A DNA stretch of 64,000 nt from Paenibacillus sp. GSMTC-2017 (GCF_016019935.1 NZ_JAECMT010000002.1:558001-622000); one strand, 5' to 3'. Counted from the stretch's first letter, positions 29,013 through 37,482 are shown. Notes: generated by a model not told the origin, from the sequence alone. Numbers and translations are program-made.

Positions 29013-30266
29013 TTATATTTTACGATCCGAGCCTGCATACAATCCTATAATTCCATACATAATGGATACCGCAATAATTAATAGTAACGGAATCCCCCAA
29101 GTGTCCGTCCAATCATACAACAATCCGAACAAAAAAGGTCCACTGGCCGCTAACAAGTAACCAATTGATTGTGCCATTCCAGACAACTGGGCAGACTCCT
29201 CACTTGTACGTGTTCTAAGGGCAAAGAACATAACAGCAAGTCCGAATCCACCGCCTACCCCCAAACCTAATATGACCATACTAAGAGGCACAACTACTGA
29301 TCCTCCTAGAAGCAATAATAGATAACCACAAACAAATAAAGAAGATATTAATAGTGCAATACTTCGCTGGCTCGTTCGTTTGCCTGCCATTATTGGAATG
29401 ATAAAAGTTGATAGCATACTTACAAGTTGCATAAGTGAAAGCATCCAACCAGCACTTGCTTGATCCAATCCTTTATCAACCAAAATCAAAGGAGTCCAAG
29501 TTACGTTTACATAAAAACAAAACGATTGTAATCCAAGAAATAGCGATACTGACCAAGCAAGCGGTGAGTTCCAAACACTTTTATTTGACTTTGTACCTTT
29601 TTGCACAGCACTTGTTTGTACCCTTACTGAAGTATTTATTATACCATTCTTACTAATAAGAGGGAGCCACACAATTGCCGCCACAAGAGCAACAACTGAA
29701 GTTACTGCAAGAGTAACTTGCCAACTAACACCAAACCCGTCTGTAAGCGGAACGCTTATACCTGATCCGACTGCCGCACCGAGATTCATTGCGACTGTAT
29801 AGATTCCTGTCATCAAACCGATTTTATTCGGATATTCTCGTTTCACAAGACTCGGAATCAACACATTTGCGACTGCAATAGCAGTACCAAGTAAAGCTGT
29901 TCCTAAGAACAAAGCATAAACGGATGGTAGAGAACGAACAATTATGGCTGCAGTAAGTAATAATGAAGCGGCAAACAAAGAAAATTCCATACCAATACGA
30001 GCTGCGATTTTTGGTGCAAATGGTGAAACAAATGCAAATGCCAATAAAGGCAATGTCGTAAGAAGTCCTGTCATTCCTCCTGATAAACCCATCGACGTAC
30101 TTATTTTATCTACAATTGGCCCAACTGATGTAATAGGCGCTCTCATGATGAGAGCTACTAATATGATACTGAGAACAAGCAACCATGTACGATTGTTACT
30201 ATTATCAGAAACTAATGATAGCGGGGCTCCCTTTTGATTACCGGCTGACTGACTTTCGCTATTCAT
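29013..30266 (-). CDS. MFS transporter, CynX/NimT type
   Basis: The 417-aa protein has about 12 hydrophobic helices. Its early motif LIMRAPITSVGPIVDKI is typical of the CynX/NimT (cyanate/2-nitroimidazole) branch of the major facilitator superfamily. The substrate cannot be told from sequence. The frame is open to 30305; the ATG at 30266 with upstream AAGGTGG is preferred. It stands alone between leuS and a GNAT gene with no visible regulator. Confidence 0.8.
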   Translation of the reverse strand: MNSESQSAGNQKGAPLSLVSDNSNNRTWLLVLSIILVALIMRAPITSVGPIVDKISTSMGLSGGMTGLLTTLPLLAFAFVSPFAPKIAARIGMEFSLFAASLLLTAAIIVRSLPSVYALFLGTALLGTAIAVANVLIPSLVKREYPNKIGLMTGIYTVAMNLGAAVGSGISVPLTDGFGVSWQVTLAVTSVVALVAAIVWLPLISKNGIINTSVRVQTSAVQKGTKSNKSVWNSPLAWSVSLFLGLQSFCFYVNVTWTPLILVDKGLDQASAGWMLSLMQLVSMLSTFIIPIMAGKRTSQRSIALLISSLFVCGYLLLLLGGSVVVPLSMVILGLGVGGGFGLAVMFFALRTRTSEESAQLSGMAQSIGYLLAASGPFLFGLLYDWTDTWGIPLLLIIAVSIMYGIIGLYAGSDRKI

Positions 30267-30352
30267 TTCCTCTGTTATCCACCTTTCAGAAACATTCGAA
30301 CACACAAACGAAGTTTCTATTACAAACTAACTAACTTGCGACTAAAACTCCG

Positions 30353-31150
30353 TTATTCGGTCAACTTTTTAACCCGATACCAATAGTCATAGCTATGTTT
30401 AAAACCAAATTTATCGTATAGACGGTTCGCAGCAACATTTCCTGTCACTACTAGCAAATAAGCATTTTCTGCTCCGTTTTCTTTAGCCCAAACTAACAAC
30501 TGTCTCGTCAACTGCTCCCCATAACCTTTTCCCCTAGAAGCTACATCCGTGACGATATCATATAAACCTGCAAAACCTTGCTCCAAGACGATCGCACCAC
30601 ATGCAACCGGCTTACGGCCTTCAAGCAACACGGCAAACGCTTTGCGTAGCGGTTGTTCGCTCATCATTCTTCTAGTCGTCTCTCGCTGATCATCATTTAG
30701 ACCTTGCATGGTTGCCACTGCATCAAGCCAAAAAGATGTAGGGTCTGTCGTAATTATTATTTTAATAGTTGATGTTTTCTTTTCACCTACTTGTGCTTCG
30801 CTTTCCGTATCCGTGTTCGTTGGTCCAACCAGATCTCGTAAAGAAGCCGTTTTCACAGATGTATGATCAATCATTTCGTAACCTAATGCATCTAATCTAT
30901 CATCTAAATCACTCGGCTCAGAAAATGGTGTGATTTTGAAAATAGTAGGGAGATTCCGCTTACTATATATTTCCTCGCACCTTTTTATTTTGTCTGTGAG
31001 TGGTAAAGTATGGCCGTATATCGCGCTTATTGAATTCGATCTTTTCGTATAACCATTTGCAAATCGAAGCAACCAACCATCATAAAGAACGGTTTGTAAT
31101 GCTGGCCATCCGTTTAAGCTCATTTCCTCAATATGTTTCTTATTATCCAT
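30353..31150 (-). CDS. GNAT family N-acetyltransferase
   Basis: The 265-aa protein has a GNAT domain in its C-terminal half: acetyl-CoA loop VASRGKGYGEQLTRQLL near 205-221 and the motif-B segment ANRLYDKFGF near 245-254. The N-terminal half (NGWPALQTVLYDGWLLRFANGYTKR, no more than a fold hint) is typical of long, uncharacterised Bacillales GNATs. The substrate is unknown. It is followed by a small YneQ-like gene upstream on the same strand and may be cotranscribed with it. Confidence 0.8.
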   Translation of the reverse strand: MDNKKHIEEMSLNGWPALQTVLYDGWLLRFANGYTKRSNSISAIYGHTLPLTDKIKRCEEIYSKRNLPTIFKITPFSEPSDLDDRLDALGYEMIDHTSVKTASLRDLVGPTNTDTESEAQVGEKKTSTIKIIITTDPTSFWLDAVATMQGLNDDQRETTRRMMSEQPLRKAFAVLLEGRKPVACGAIVLEQGFAGLYDIVTDVASRGKGYGEQLTRQLLVWAKENGAENAYLLVVTGNVAANRLYDKFGFKHSYDYWYRVKKLTE

Positions 31151-31163
31151 AAACGTCCTCCAC

Positions 31164-31475
31164 TTATTCGCAATATTTTATTTGAAATCGCTCAAGGTGA
31201 TCAAACAGATTCTCACGAAATAGCACCTCTGCTTGCTTTTTCCCTATTAAATCAAAGTGAGGAAAGCGTTCCCGAGTATGAATATATGCGGGATTTAGTC
31301 CATTCTGCCTACACCAATTAGAAAGTTTGTCCAAATCTGAACAACCGACCTTCGTTACCGTCTTAATCCCCGGAAAACGTGTATCCAGCCAATAGTGGGT
31401 AAGAAATGCAATGTCACCTTTGGTGACTGCAGATTTCCACTTATTCAATTCATCTCTGGATATACCAAATGCCAT
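31164..31475 (-). CDS. YneQ-like conserved protein
   Basis: The 103-aa protein resembles B. subtilis YneQ as I remember it (AFGISRDELNKWK, IAFLTHYWLDTRFPG, TVTKVGCSDLDKL, ERFPHFDL). No function is established. The frame begins with TTG at 31484, but the ATG at 31475 lies 10 nt after GAGGGAG and starts at the conserved residues. It ends 13 bp before the GNAT start, so an operon is likely. Confidence 0.65.
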   Translation of the reverse strand: MAFGISRDELNKWKSAVTKGDIAFLTHYWLDTRFPGIKTVTKVGCSDLDKLSNWCRQNGLNPAYIHTRERFPHFDLIGKKQAEVLFRENLFDHLERFQIKYCE

Positions 31476-31595
31476 CTCGTTCAAACTCCCTCTTACAATT
31501 TCTTTTCGTCAGTACTAATTTATATCCAGCTTTTTGTCACATTTATGAAATGGTCATTAGACCTTTAGCTTTAATTGGAAAACAAAGATTCATTA

Positions 31596-31805
31596 TTATG
31601 AATTCAAATCTGACGCAATAATATTTTTCACACGTCCAACTTGCCCGTCCTGCAATCGAACCTTAATACCATGCGGATGTCGAGGAGAATTTGTTAAAAT
31701 ATCTTTTACTACTCCTTTTGTCAGCTTTCCTGTTCGCTGATCAGCCTTCAAAACGATGTTAACCTGTTGCCCAATCTTTATATCTGAACGAACTGTTCCG
31801 GTCAT
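31596..31805 (-). CDS. YwbE family protein
   Basis: The 69-aa protein has the YwbE signature (VRSDIKIGQQVNIVLKADQRTGKLT, then NSPRHPHGIKVRLQDGQVGRV). It is a small basic KOW-like fold conserved across Firmicutes with unknown function. The monocistronic gene is divergent from the DEAD-box helicase gene at 31933. Confidence 0.85.
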   Translation of the reverse strand: MTGTVRSDIKIGQQVNIVLKADQRTGKLTKGVVKDILTNSPRHPHGIKVRLQDGQVGRVKNIIASDLNS

Positions 31806-31932
31806 TTATTTTCATTCCTTTTCCTCTTAGATGTTGGCTATAAGCATATCATATGCAATATGAAGATGCACTTGTCGAAGACAACTGTTATACTTAGCTA
31901 CATACGAAAGATGAAAAGAGGAATTTTTAAGT

Positions 31933-33711
31933 ATGTCTAACACTTTCCACGCTCTCGGTGTTTCTGAGAAGCTCAACGATTTATTGAAACATGCTGGTAT
32001 TACAGAACCTACTCCAGTACAACGCCAAGCGATCCCGCTTCTTCTGAACGGACAAGACGTAATCGCACAAGCTCAAACAGGAACAGGTAAAACATTAGCT
32101 TTCGCATTACCAATACTGGAGAAGATTAATGTAGAAAAGGCGCAAGTACAAGCCCTTATTCTAACTCCTACGCGAGAACTAGCTATCCAAATTACAGCAG
32201 AACTAAAAAAACTAGCACCTGCGTTCAAAGCAAATGTATTAGCTGCTTATGGTGGTCAAGACGTAGATGCACAAATTCGCAAGCTAAAAAGCGCGCAGCA
32301 TATCGTCGTAGCGACACCTGGCAGATTAATTGATCATATGAATCGCCAAACAATCAACTTAGGTAAGTTATCTATGCTTGTATTAGATGAAGCTGACCAA
32401 ATGCTTCATATGGGCTTCTTGTCAGAAGTAGAAGGCATTATTTCGCAAACACCAAGAGCACGTCAGACGATGCTCTTCTCAGCTACAATGCCGGATGCGA
32501 TCCGCCGCTTGGCAGCTCAATATATGAATGCTCCTGCAGATATTCAAATCCGCAGCAATAACGTTACGCTAGACAGCATTAAGCAGCTTGTTGTCAATAC
32601 AACAGATCGTGGTAAGCAACAAGCAATGATTCATTTGTTAGAGAAACATCAACCATACTTGGCTGTAGTATTCTGTAGAACGAAAGTTCGCGCGAAGAAG
32701 TTGAATGAAGCACTACAAGATCTGGGTTATGCATCGGACGAACTTCATGGCGACCTTACTCAAGCGAAGCGTGAGCAAGTAATGAAGCGATTCCGTGATG
32801 CACGCCTTCAAATTCTTGTTGCAACGGATGTTGCGGCTCGAGGACTAGACGTTGAAGGTGTAACACATGTATACAACTTCGATGTTCCAATGGATGGAGA
32901 AAGCTACATCCACCGTATCGGTAGAACAGGTCGTGCCGGACATGAAGGTATGGCTGTAACTCTTGCTACCCATTATGATGTAAACAAACTTGCAGATATC
33001 GAAAAAGGAATTAACGCTCGTCTTGAGCATCGTACGATAGATAGTGAAGGTGAATTGTCTACTGCTACCAAGACTTCAGCATCTTTTGGAAAAGAACGTG
33101 CACGTGGCGGGAACAAAGAGTCCGGTCGTGGAAGCCGAAGTGAAGGCGGACGCGGACGTAGTGATCGCGGTGCTTCAACAGGCGGACGTGGACGCGGTGA
33201 GCGCAGCTCAACTGAAGGCGGTCGTAGTGGTCGTGGTGCACGCAATTCATCTGAGGGCGGACGCACTCGTAATGAGAGCAGTTCTTCTGAAAATGGATAC
33301 GGTCGTAGATCAGGTGGCGATGATCGTCGTCGTAGCAATGAAACTGAAAGTGGCAGCCAAGAACAAAAACGTCCAGCAAGATCTTCGAGTGGTAGAAGTG
33401 GGCGCCCTTCGTTTGGGTCAGGTTCTCCAATCGCGAATCCATGGGGTTCACCTGAAGCTAAGGAACGCAGCAGTTCCGATAACTGGAATGGTTCACAACG
33501 TGGTCCTCAGCGAAAAGCTGGCTCTTCTGTAAAAAGTCGTAACGCAGCAGAAGTTAGCTTTAGCGAATCAACAGGCGGCGCTGGCAAGCCTAACCGTTCT
33601 GGTGGTAGATCTTCATTCGGTGGAGGTAGAAGTTCAGGTCGTCCAGCCGGCAAAGGAAGTTTTGGTGGAAACCGTGGTTCAGGCGGACCTAAAGGTCGCG
33701 GAAGATCATAA
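31933..33711 (+). CDS. DEAD-box RNA helicase with a long Arg/Gly/Ser-rich tail
   Basis: This ATP-dependent RNA helicase has 592 aa. Its two-lobed core carries the Q motif (TPVQRQAI), [25 protein letters not shown] and [10 protein letters not shown] within residues 1-365. The last 200 residues are low-complexity RG/RS/GG repeats, likely a disordered RNA-binding tail. It differs from the CshA-like helicase at 59.8-61.5 kb. The repetitive tail opens long spurious antisense and out-of-frame ORFs. A strong terminator follows. Confidence 0.93.
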   Translation: MSNTFHALGVSEKLNDLLKHAGITEPTPVQRQAIPLLLNGQDVIAQAQTGTGKTLAFALPILEKINVEKAQVQALILTPTRELAIQITAELKKLAPAFKANVLAAYGGQDVDAQIRKLKSAQHIVVATPGRLIDHMNRQTINLGKLSMLVLDEADQMLHMGFLSEVEGIISQTPRARQTMLFSATMPDAIRRLAAQYMNAPADIQIRSNNVTLDSIKQLVVNTTDRGKQQAMIHLLEKHQPYLAVVFCRTKVRAKKLNEALQDLGYASDELHGDLTQAKREQVMKRFRDARLQILVATDVAARGLDVEGVTHVYNFDVPMDGESYIHRIGRTGRAGHEGMAVTLATHYDVNKLADIEKGINARLEHRTIDSEGELSTATKTSASFGKERARGGNKESGRGSRSEGGRGRSDRGASTGGRGRGERSSTEGGRSGRGARNSSEGGRTRNESSSSENGYGRRSGGDDRRRSNETESGSQEQKRPARSSSGRSGRPSFGSGSPIANPWGSPEAKERSSSDNWNGSQRGPQRKAGSSVKSRNAAEVSFSESTGGAGKPNRSGGRSSFGGGRSSGRPAGKGSFGGNRGSGGPKGRGRS

Positions 33712-33722
33712 TGTAATACAAC

Positions 33723-33764
33723 AACCAGTTTGTTCACGTATTAACGTGGCAAACTGGTTTTTTT
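33723..33764 (+). terminator. Terminator after the DEAD-box helicase
   Basis: AACCAGTTTG pairs with CAAACTGGTT (inner CACGT/ACGTG) and is followed by TTTTT. Confidence 0.93.
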
Positions 33765-33859
33765 ACACTCGTATTAGCTCGGTTTTTGTATCAATAATGT
33801 ATTCGAAAAGTAACTAACAACATCCGTTGGAGTTTTAAAGTATTCATCTGGTGTTCGGT

Positions 33860-34002
33860 AAAAATAAAGTATTAGACTGGAGTCGTTGATTTAACGCGGT
33901 TTTTGAACTGAAGAATCGTCAGCTTTTGAAAAATAAGTTTTAGACTGATCCATTAGAAGCAGCAGAGGCAGACCAAGACTTGAAAAATAAAGTCTTAGAC
34001 TG
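33860..34002 (+). repeat. Three direct copies of a 20-bp repeat
   Basis: Copies of (G)AAAAATAAAGTNTTAGACTG lie at 33860-33879, 33928-33947 (one base shorter in the middle) and 33982-34002. The same motif occurs three times in the opposite orientation at 35740-35799. The 33765-34120 interval holds no gene that I can support. Confidence 0.85.
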
Positions 34003-34075
34003 TCGCTGTTTTCATTGAACTAACGTGTCCCGTTAGTTCAATGAAAAAGCAGCCGTAGTTTGGCTGCCTCTGCTC
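33961..34075. repeat. Inverted-repeat element with a perfect 17-bp hairpin
   Basis: AGCAGAGGCAG (33961-33971) and CTGCCTCTGCT (34065-34075) are perfect 11-bp terminal inverted repeats. Between them are one copy of the 20-bp repeat and a perfect 17-bp hairpin, 34009-34025/34031-34047. No ORF is present. It could be a small non-autonomous element. Confidence 0.6.
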
Positions 34076-34120
34076 AAATGGGCTATTACAATTTAATTTC
34101 AGATAAGTGAAGTGCAATAA

Positions 34121-34321
34121 TCAAGTGCGCTGTTCGGTGAGATACGTTTTGACTGAAGGAGCCTTATAAATTGAGAACTGCTTCAGAATCCTTTCTGGAG
34201 TATCATCTGTAATGACCATAGCACGATACTTCGACTGCATGAAATGGTCACGTTCCATAGTATCAAACATGGATACAAGTGGGTCAAAATATTGATTGAT
34301 ATTCAGCAATATGAATTGTCC
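34121..34321 (-). pseudogene. C-terminal remnant of a LOG-family (TIGR00730) phosphoribohydrolase
   Basis: The readable 66 codons (LLNINQYFDPLVSMFDTM ... RAMVITDDTPERIL ... YKAPSVKTYL) match the last quarter of LOG-family cytokinin-riboside-monophosphate phosphoribohydrolases, where LLNVNGYYDPL precedes the C-terminal helices. The catalytic PGGxGTxxE region is missing. An in-frame TAA (34324-34322) stands immediately upstream, and no further homologous sequence is seen before the next fragment. It is therefore a truncated, presumably dead gene at the edge of the accessory patch. Confidence 0.7.
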
Positions 34322-34387
34322 TTAAAGTAGATTCGATTCATATGAATCTTTCCTTTCAGCCGTGAGTTGACAATCTTACAGGATAAT

Positions 34388-34756
34388 TCAAATTGCAATC
34401 ATTCGCTCCAGACAATGGAATGCGCGTTCAAAGGCAGTCTGCGCCCCACGTGAGGAGAAGAATGCGGCGCGGATCGCATCATGCAGGACCGGAGCTCGCC
34501 ACTCATTGACACTGTCTTTTTCGATGTAGTTCACATCTGCTCCACGATCGAGCAAAAGCTCCAACAATGTCCCATTGTCCCGTCTTAAAGGCCACACGGC
34601 TTTTTCGACTGATACTACCCCGACCAGCTGCGGGATTTTTGATACAACACAAAGCGTGCTCCCAGCCTGGGCGACGATCGCAGGGCAAGCGTCACGCTTT
34701 GCTGTTTCATTTTCAGTTTTGGTGCAGGTGTCATGAGATCGGCATGTTGTGACGAT
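34388..34756 (-). pseudogene. Ankyrin-repeat-like gene fragment
   Basis: A frame open from an in-frame TGA at 34759-34757 to the stop at 34390-34388 has no ATG near its beginning. Its second half reads like an ankyrin repeat (GTLLELLLDRGADVNY, then APVLHDAIRAAF). The first half (STLCVVSKIPQLVGVVSV) shows no recognisable repeat. A shorter GTG-started ORF (34597) could be translated, but the lack of a ribosome binding site and the truncated repeat argue for a fragment. GC content is higher than in the flanking core genes. Confidence 0.5.
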
Positions 34757-34804
34757 TCAAAACCGTCAACATGGCGGCGCATGTTCCATCGTTCCGCCAA
34801 ACAG

Positions 34805-35452
34805 CTAGCACAAATCTTTCTCATGGGAAACGAGCAAATTGCCTTCGGCGTCGGAAAACGCCGTCCCGCATTCCTCGCACTGCTCTTCCGCTGGAAGCGG
34901 GGCGTTGATGGGTAACTCCCATACATTCATATCGCTACAGTTCGGGCAGTAGATCGTGATGAGCGCTTTCGTCTTTTTAGCTTGCAAGGAAATGAACGGT
35001 CCAAGCTCACACGCTGCTTTCCGAAGCAGTTTGGCTCCTTCGACCGTCGTCACCACAACATAGTAGGCATCGTTGCCAGAATCCAGCAGGCTGATCGTAT
35101 AGCCTTGCTTTTTTAGCCGCTTGTCGAAAAAACGGAGCAAATACGGAACATTATCGCCGCGTTCCAGTTCTTCTTTGTCCATGGTAGCATATGCCCGCTG
35201 TTCCTCCAATTGCAGAGTGGTCTCCTCTTTGGCGTGTGCGGCGGCGCGCGTTTGCAGAAACCGACTGATCTGGTTCTGCTCCTCCTCGCCTGACCAGTCG
35301 ACCTGCAGTAGCAGACCGTTCCGGATCAGCGTATGTAGCAGTTCCTCCGCTTGAGACGGTGAGTTGGTTTCAAGCAGCATCTGCTGCATCGTCTCCAACT
35401 CGTCTGCCGTCAGGATGTATGGCAACGTTTGTGCAAGGTTCATTTTTTTCAT
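34805..35452 (-). CDS. Uncharacterised protein with C-terminal zinc-ribbon-like cysteines
   Basis: The 215-aa product from the ATG at 35452 (GAGGAGAG site; the open frame reaches 35533) is not a family I can name. It has an N-terminal helical region (LTADELETMQQMLLETNSPSQ), a charged middle and a mixed alpha/beta segment. The C-terminal CPNC ... CEEC quartet spaced by about 25 residues would suit a zinc ribbon. It lies between fragments of LOG and ankyrin genes. Its base composition is richer in GC than the neighbouring core genes, which fits acquisition by transfer. Confidence 0.6.
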   Translation of the reverse strand: MKKMNLAQTLPYILTADELETMQQMLLETNSPSQAEELLHTLIRNGLLLQVDWSGEEEQNQISRFLQTRAAAHAKEETTLQLEEQRAYATMDKEELERGDNVPYLLRFFDKRLKKQGYTISLLDSGNDAYYVVVTTVEGAKLLRKAACELGPFISLQAKKTKALITIYCPNCSDMNVWELPINAPLPAEEQCEECGTAFSDAEGNLLVSHEKDLC

Positions 35453-35739
35453 GTTTCGGTTCTCTCCTCGTTTCAAAATGACACTTAGAAGCGGTAACAA
35501 AGCGGTCCATCTTGCGATCAACATGAAAAGCATTGCAACAGCCTTCCAAACAAACGTTCTTGCGTCCTATGCTACTAAATGACGAAACCCATTCCTATCC
35601 TCCAAATTGACTGATTTGGTATTATTTCATGCTCAAAAATAGTATTCTACCGAAAAATACCAGCCTTTATTGATCTATTAGTGATACAGATAGAATTTCC
35701 TTATTGAACATAACTGCCAGTTAGCTTAACGCACGCCGC

Positions 35740-35799
35740 CAGTCTACAACTTTATTTTCCGGTCTAATACTTTATTTTTCAGTCTAATATTTTATTTTC
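35740..35799 (-). repeat. Three tandem copies of the 20-bp repeat in inverted orientation
   Basis: Read on the minus strand, this is GAAAATAAAATATTAGACT (35799-35781), GAAAAATAAAGTATTAGACC (35780-35761) and GGAAAATAAAGTTGTAGACTG (35760-35740). The first copy overlaps the stop codon of the HAD gene. The rest of the 35453-35791 interval is AT-rich and shows no gene, only a GGTATT/AATACC inverted repeat. Confidence 0.85.
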
Positions 35800-36412
35800 T
35801 CAGAACATCTGGATTTGTTTTAGATAAAATACCAAGTTCACCTTCGCCCCACAAAGCAGCCCCACTTCCCATACCTGCTGCTGATGCTGCAATAATATCG
35901 GTAGGCTGATCGCCTATGTAAAAACAATCTTCTGCATTGTATCCCATTTGCGAAGCAGCGAGTAGCAATGGAACTGGACTAGGTTTATGTTCTTTCGTAT
36001 CTTCCTGCCCCACGATGCATGTAAAATAATGTATGATTCCATTAGATTCCAGCTCCTTACGTACATTTGCACGTGTCTTGGAAGATACGATGCCTAATTC
36101 AAATCCATCCCTCGACAACTGTTCTAACATTTCTAGCACTCCATCATAAAGAGCTATTGATCCACTTTGTAAGATATAATGCTGGGCTGCTTTTTCATAA
36201 ATGAGCGCCCCTTCTTCAGGGAGTAATAAAACAATTACTTTCGCAATAGGTTTCCCTTTCAAATAAGCCAACTCATCGTTAGTTGCTTCTCTATTCAAAA
36301 TGGAACGAAATCCTACTTTGACTGCTTCAGTCGCCAATGATTCGCTATCTTGCAGTGTCCCGTCCAAATCTAATAGCACACATTTCACTCCATTATTCAC
36401 TCCCTCGTCCAT
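35792..36412 (-). CDS. HAD-superfamily hydrolase (phosphoglycolate phosphatase-like)
   Basis: The 206-aa protein has all four HAD motifs: DLDGT near 14-18, a Ser-containing motif II (GIVSSKTR), Lys in KPSP, and IGDQPTD. The helical cap of subfamily I makes it a small phosphatase of the Gph/PpaX group; the substrate is unknown. It overlaps the 3' end of the upstream PurM-like gene by 16 bp, indicating a functional pair. The stop codon falls within an inverted copy of the 20-bp repeat. Confidence 0.82.
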   Translation of the reverse strand: MDEGVNNGVKCVLLDLDGTLQDSESLATEAVKVGFRSILNREATNDELAYLKGKPIAKVIVLLLPEEGALIYEKAAQHYILQSGSIALYDGVLEMLEQLSRDGFELGIVSSKTRANVRKELESNGIIHYFTCIVGQEDTKEHKPSPVPLLLAASQMGYNAEDCFYIGDQPTDIIAASAAGMGSGAALWGEGELGILSKTNPDVLRK

Positions 36413-37482
36413 TCTAACTTTCCTTCAAGCACAACTTGTTTATCACCTAGACTGATCTCTCCGATTGGGTAACTTCTAAGTTCAAACTGAGACAAATGCG
36501 AAATTACGACTTGAGCAAACTCCGGCGCCGCTACAACGATCATACCTACTCCCATATTAAATGTGCGCAGCATCTCTGCTTCCTCTACATGACTTACTTC
36601 ATGCATCAATCGGAAAAGAGGTAAAACATTTATTTTTGATAAATCAATATGAGCATTTAATCCATCTGGTAATACTCGACCTAGATTTCCTACTATACCT
36701 CCGCCAGTAATATGGGCCATACCATGAAGTTCTTCTCGTCCGAATAATCCACGTAAAGGCTTATAATAACAGAGGTGAGGCTTCATAATGGCATCAAAAA
36801 AACTGTCCGAACCTACGGTCTTATCCAAAATTTCTGGATGTTTATCCATTATTGCTCGCACAAGTGTATATCCGTTCGTATGTATGCCATTTGATTCAAT
36901 TGCGATAACGATGTCCCCATTCCGAATGGCAGAGCCGTCTATTACTTTTGCTTTATCCACTACGCCAACGATGCTTGAAGTCAAAATATATGCACCTTTT
37001 TCTAATACTCCAGGTTGAATCGACGTTTCACCACCTGTCAATGTGCAATCTTGCTCTCTGCAAGCTGAAGATACTGCATCTACAATTTCTCTTATAACTT
37101 CCTTCTCTATTGCGCCACAAATGATAGCATCTTGAACAGCAAGTGGCTTCGCACCCATAACGATAATGTCATTAATAAGATGATTAATCATGTCGTAACA
37201 GATTGAGCGCACTCTTCCGTGTTGAAATGCTAGCTTTTGCTTAGAACCCGGTTCCTCTGTTTTCATCACCATAATGGGATGTTCATATTCCGGAAAATTA
37301 AAATCATACAATGAAGCGAAAGCACCAATTGAATTAAGCACTCGGTTATCACTTGTTTTCAAACTTTCCTTCATTCCTTCTTTTACATCATCTGTGTCTT
37401 CAATATTAATACCTGAGTTTGCATACGATAATTTTGATTGATCATTTATTGATTCGATCTCAATTGTATGATCTGTATTCAC
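36397..37482 (-). CDS. PurM-like AIR synthetase family protein
   Basis: The 361-aa protein follows the phosphoribosylformylglycinamidine cyclo-ligase layout: SYANSGINIEDTDDVKEGMK near the start, NDIIVMGAKPLAVQD, LTGGETSIQPGVL, GIHTNGYTLVRAI, HITGGGIVGNLGRVLPDGL and NMGVGMIVV. The conserved glycine-rich GGFGGLF of canonical PurM is replaced by SIGAFASLYDF. It is outside a pur operon and coupled to a HAD phosphatase, so it may act on a related substrate rather than in de novo purine synthesis. The GTG start follows GGGG at 9 nt. Confidence 0.8.
   Translation of the reverse strand: MNTDHTIEIESINDQSKLSYANSGINIEDTDDVKEGMKESLKTSDNRVLNSIGAFASLYDFNFPEYEHPIMVMKTEEPGSKQKLAFQHGRVRSICYDMINHLINDIIVMGAKPLAVQDAIICGAIEKEVIREIVDAVSSACREQDCTLTGGETSIQPGVLEKGAYILTSSIVGVVDKAKVIDGSAIRNGDIVIAIESNGIHTNGYTLVRAIMDKHPEILDKTVGSDSFFDAIMKPHLCYYKPLRGLFGREELHGMAHITGGGIVGNLGRVLPDGLNAHIDLSKINVLPLFRLMHEVSHVEEAEMLRTFNMGVGMIVVAAPEFAQVVISHLSQFELRSYPIGEISLGDKQVVLEGKLEWTRE

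Noticed and set aside
33044..33532. Long open frames on both strands over the helicase tail
   Set aside because: They arise from the low-complexity RG/RS coding repeats; translations are Val/His-rich nonsense and lack ribosome binding sites.
34615..34926. 103-codon minus-strand frame between the ankyrin fragment and the zinc-ribbon gene
   Set aside because: It overlaps the 3' end of the 34805-35452 gene in another frame and has an Arg/Ser-rich shadow-like composition.
33860..35799. CRISPR array made of the 20-bp repeats
   Set aside because: Spacing is irregular on the left and zero on the right, orientation is inverted, and there are no cas genes.
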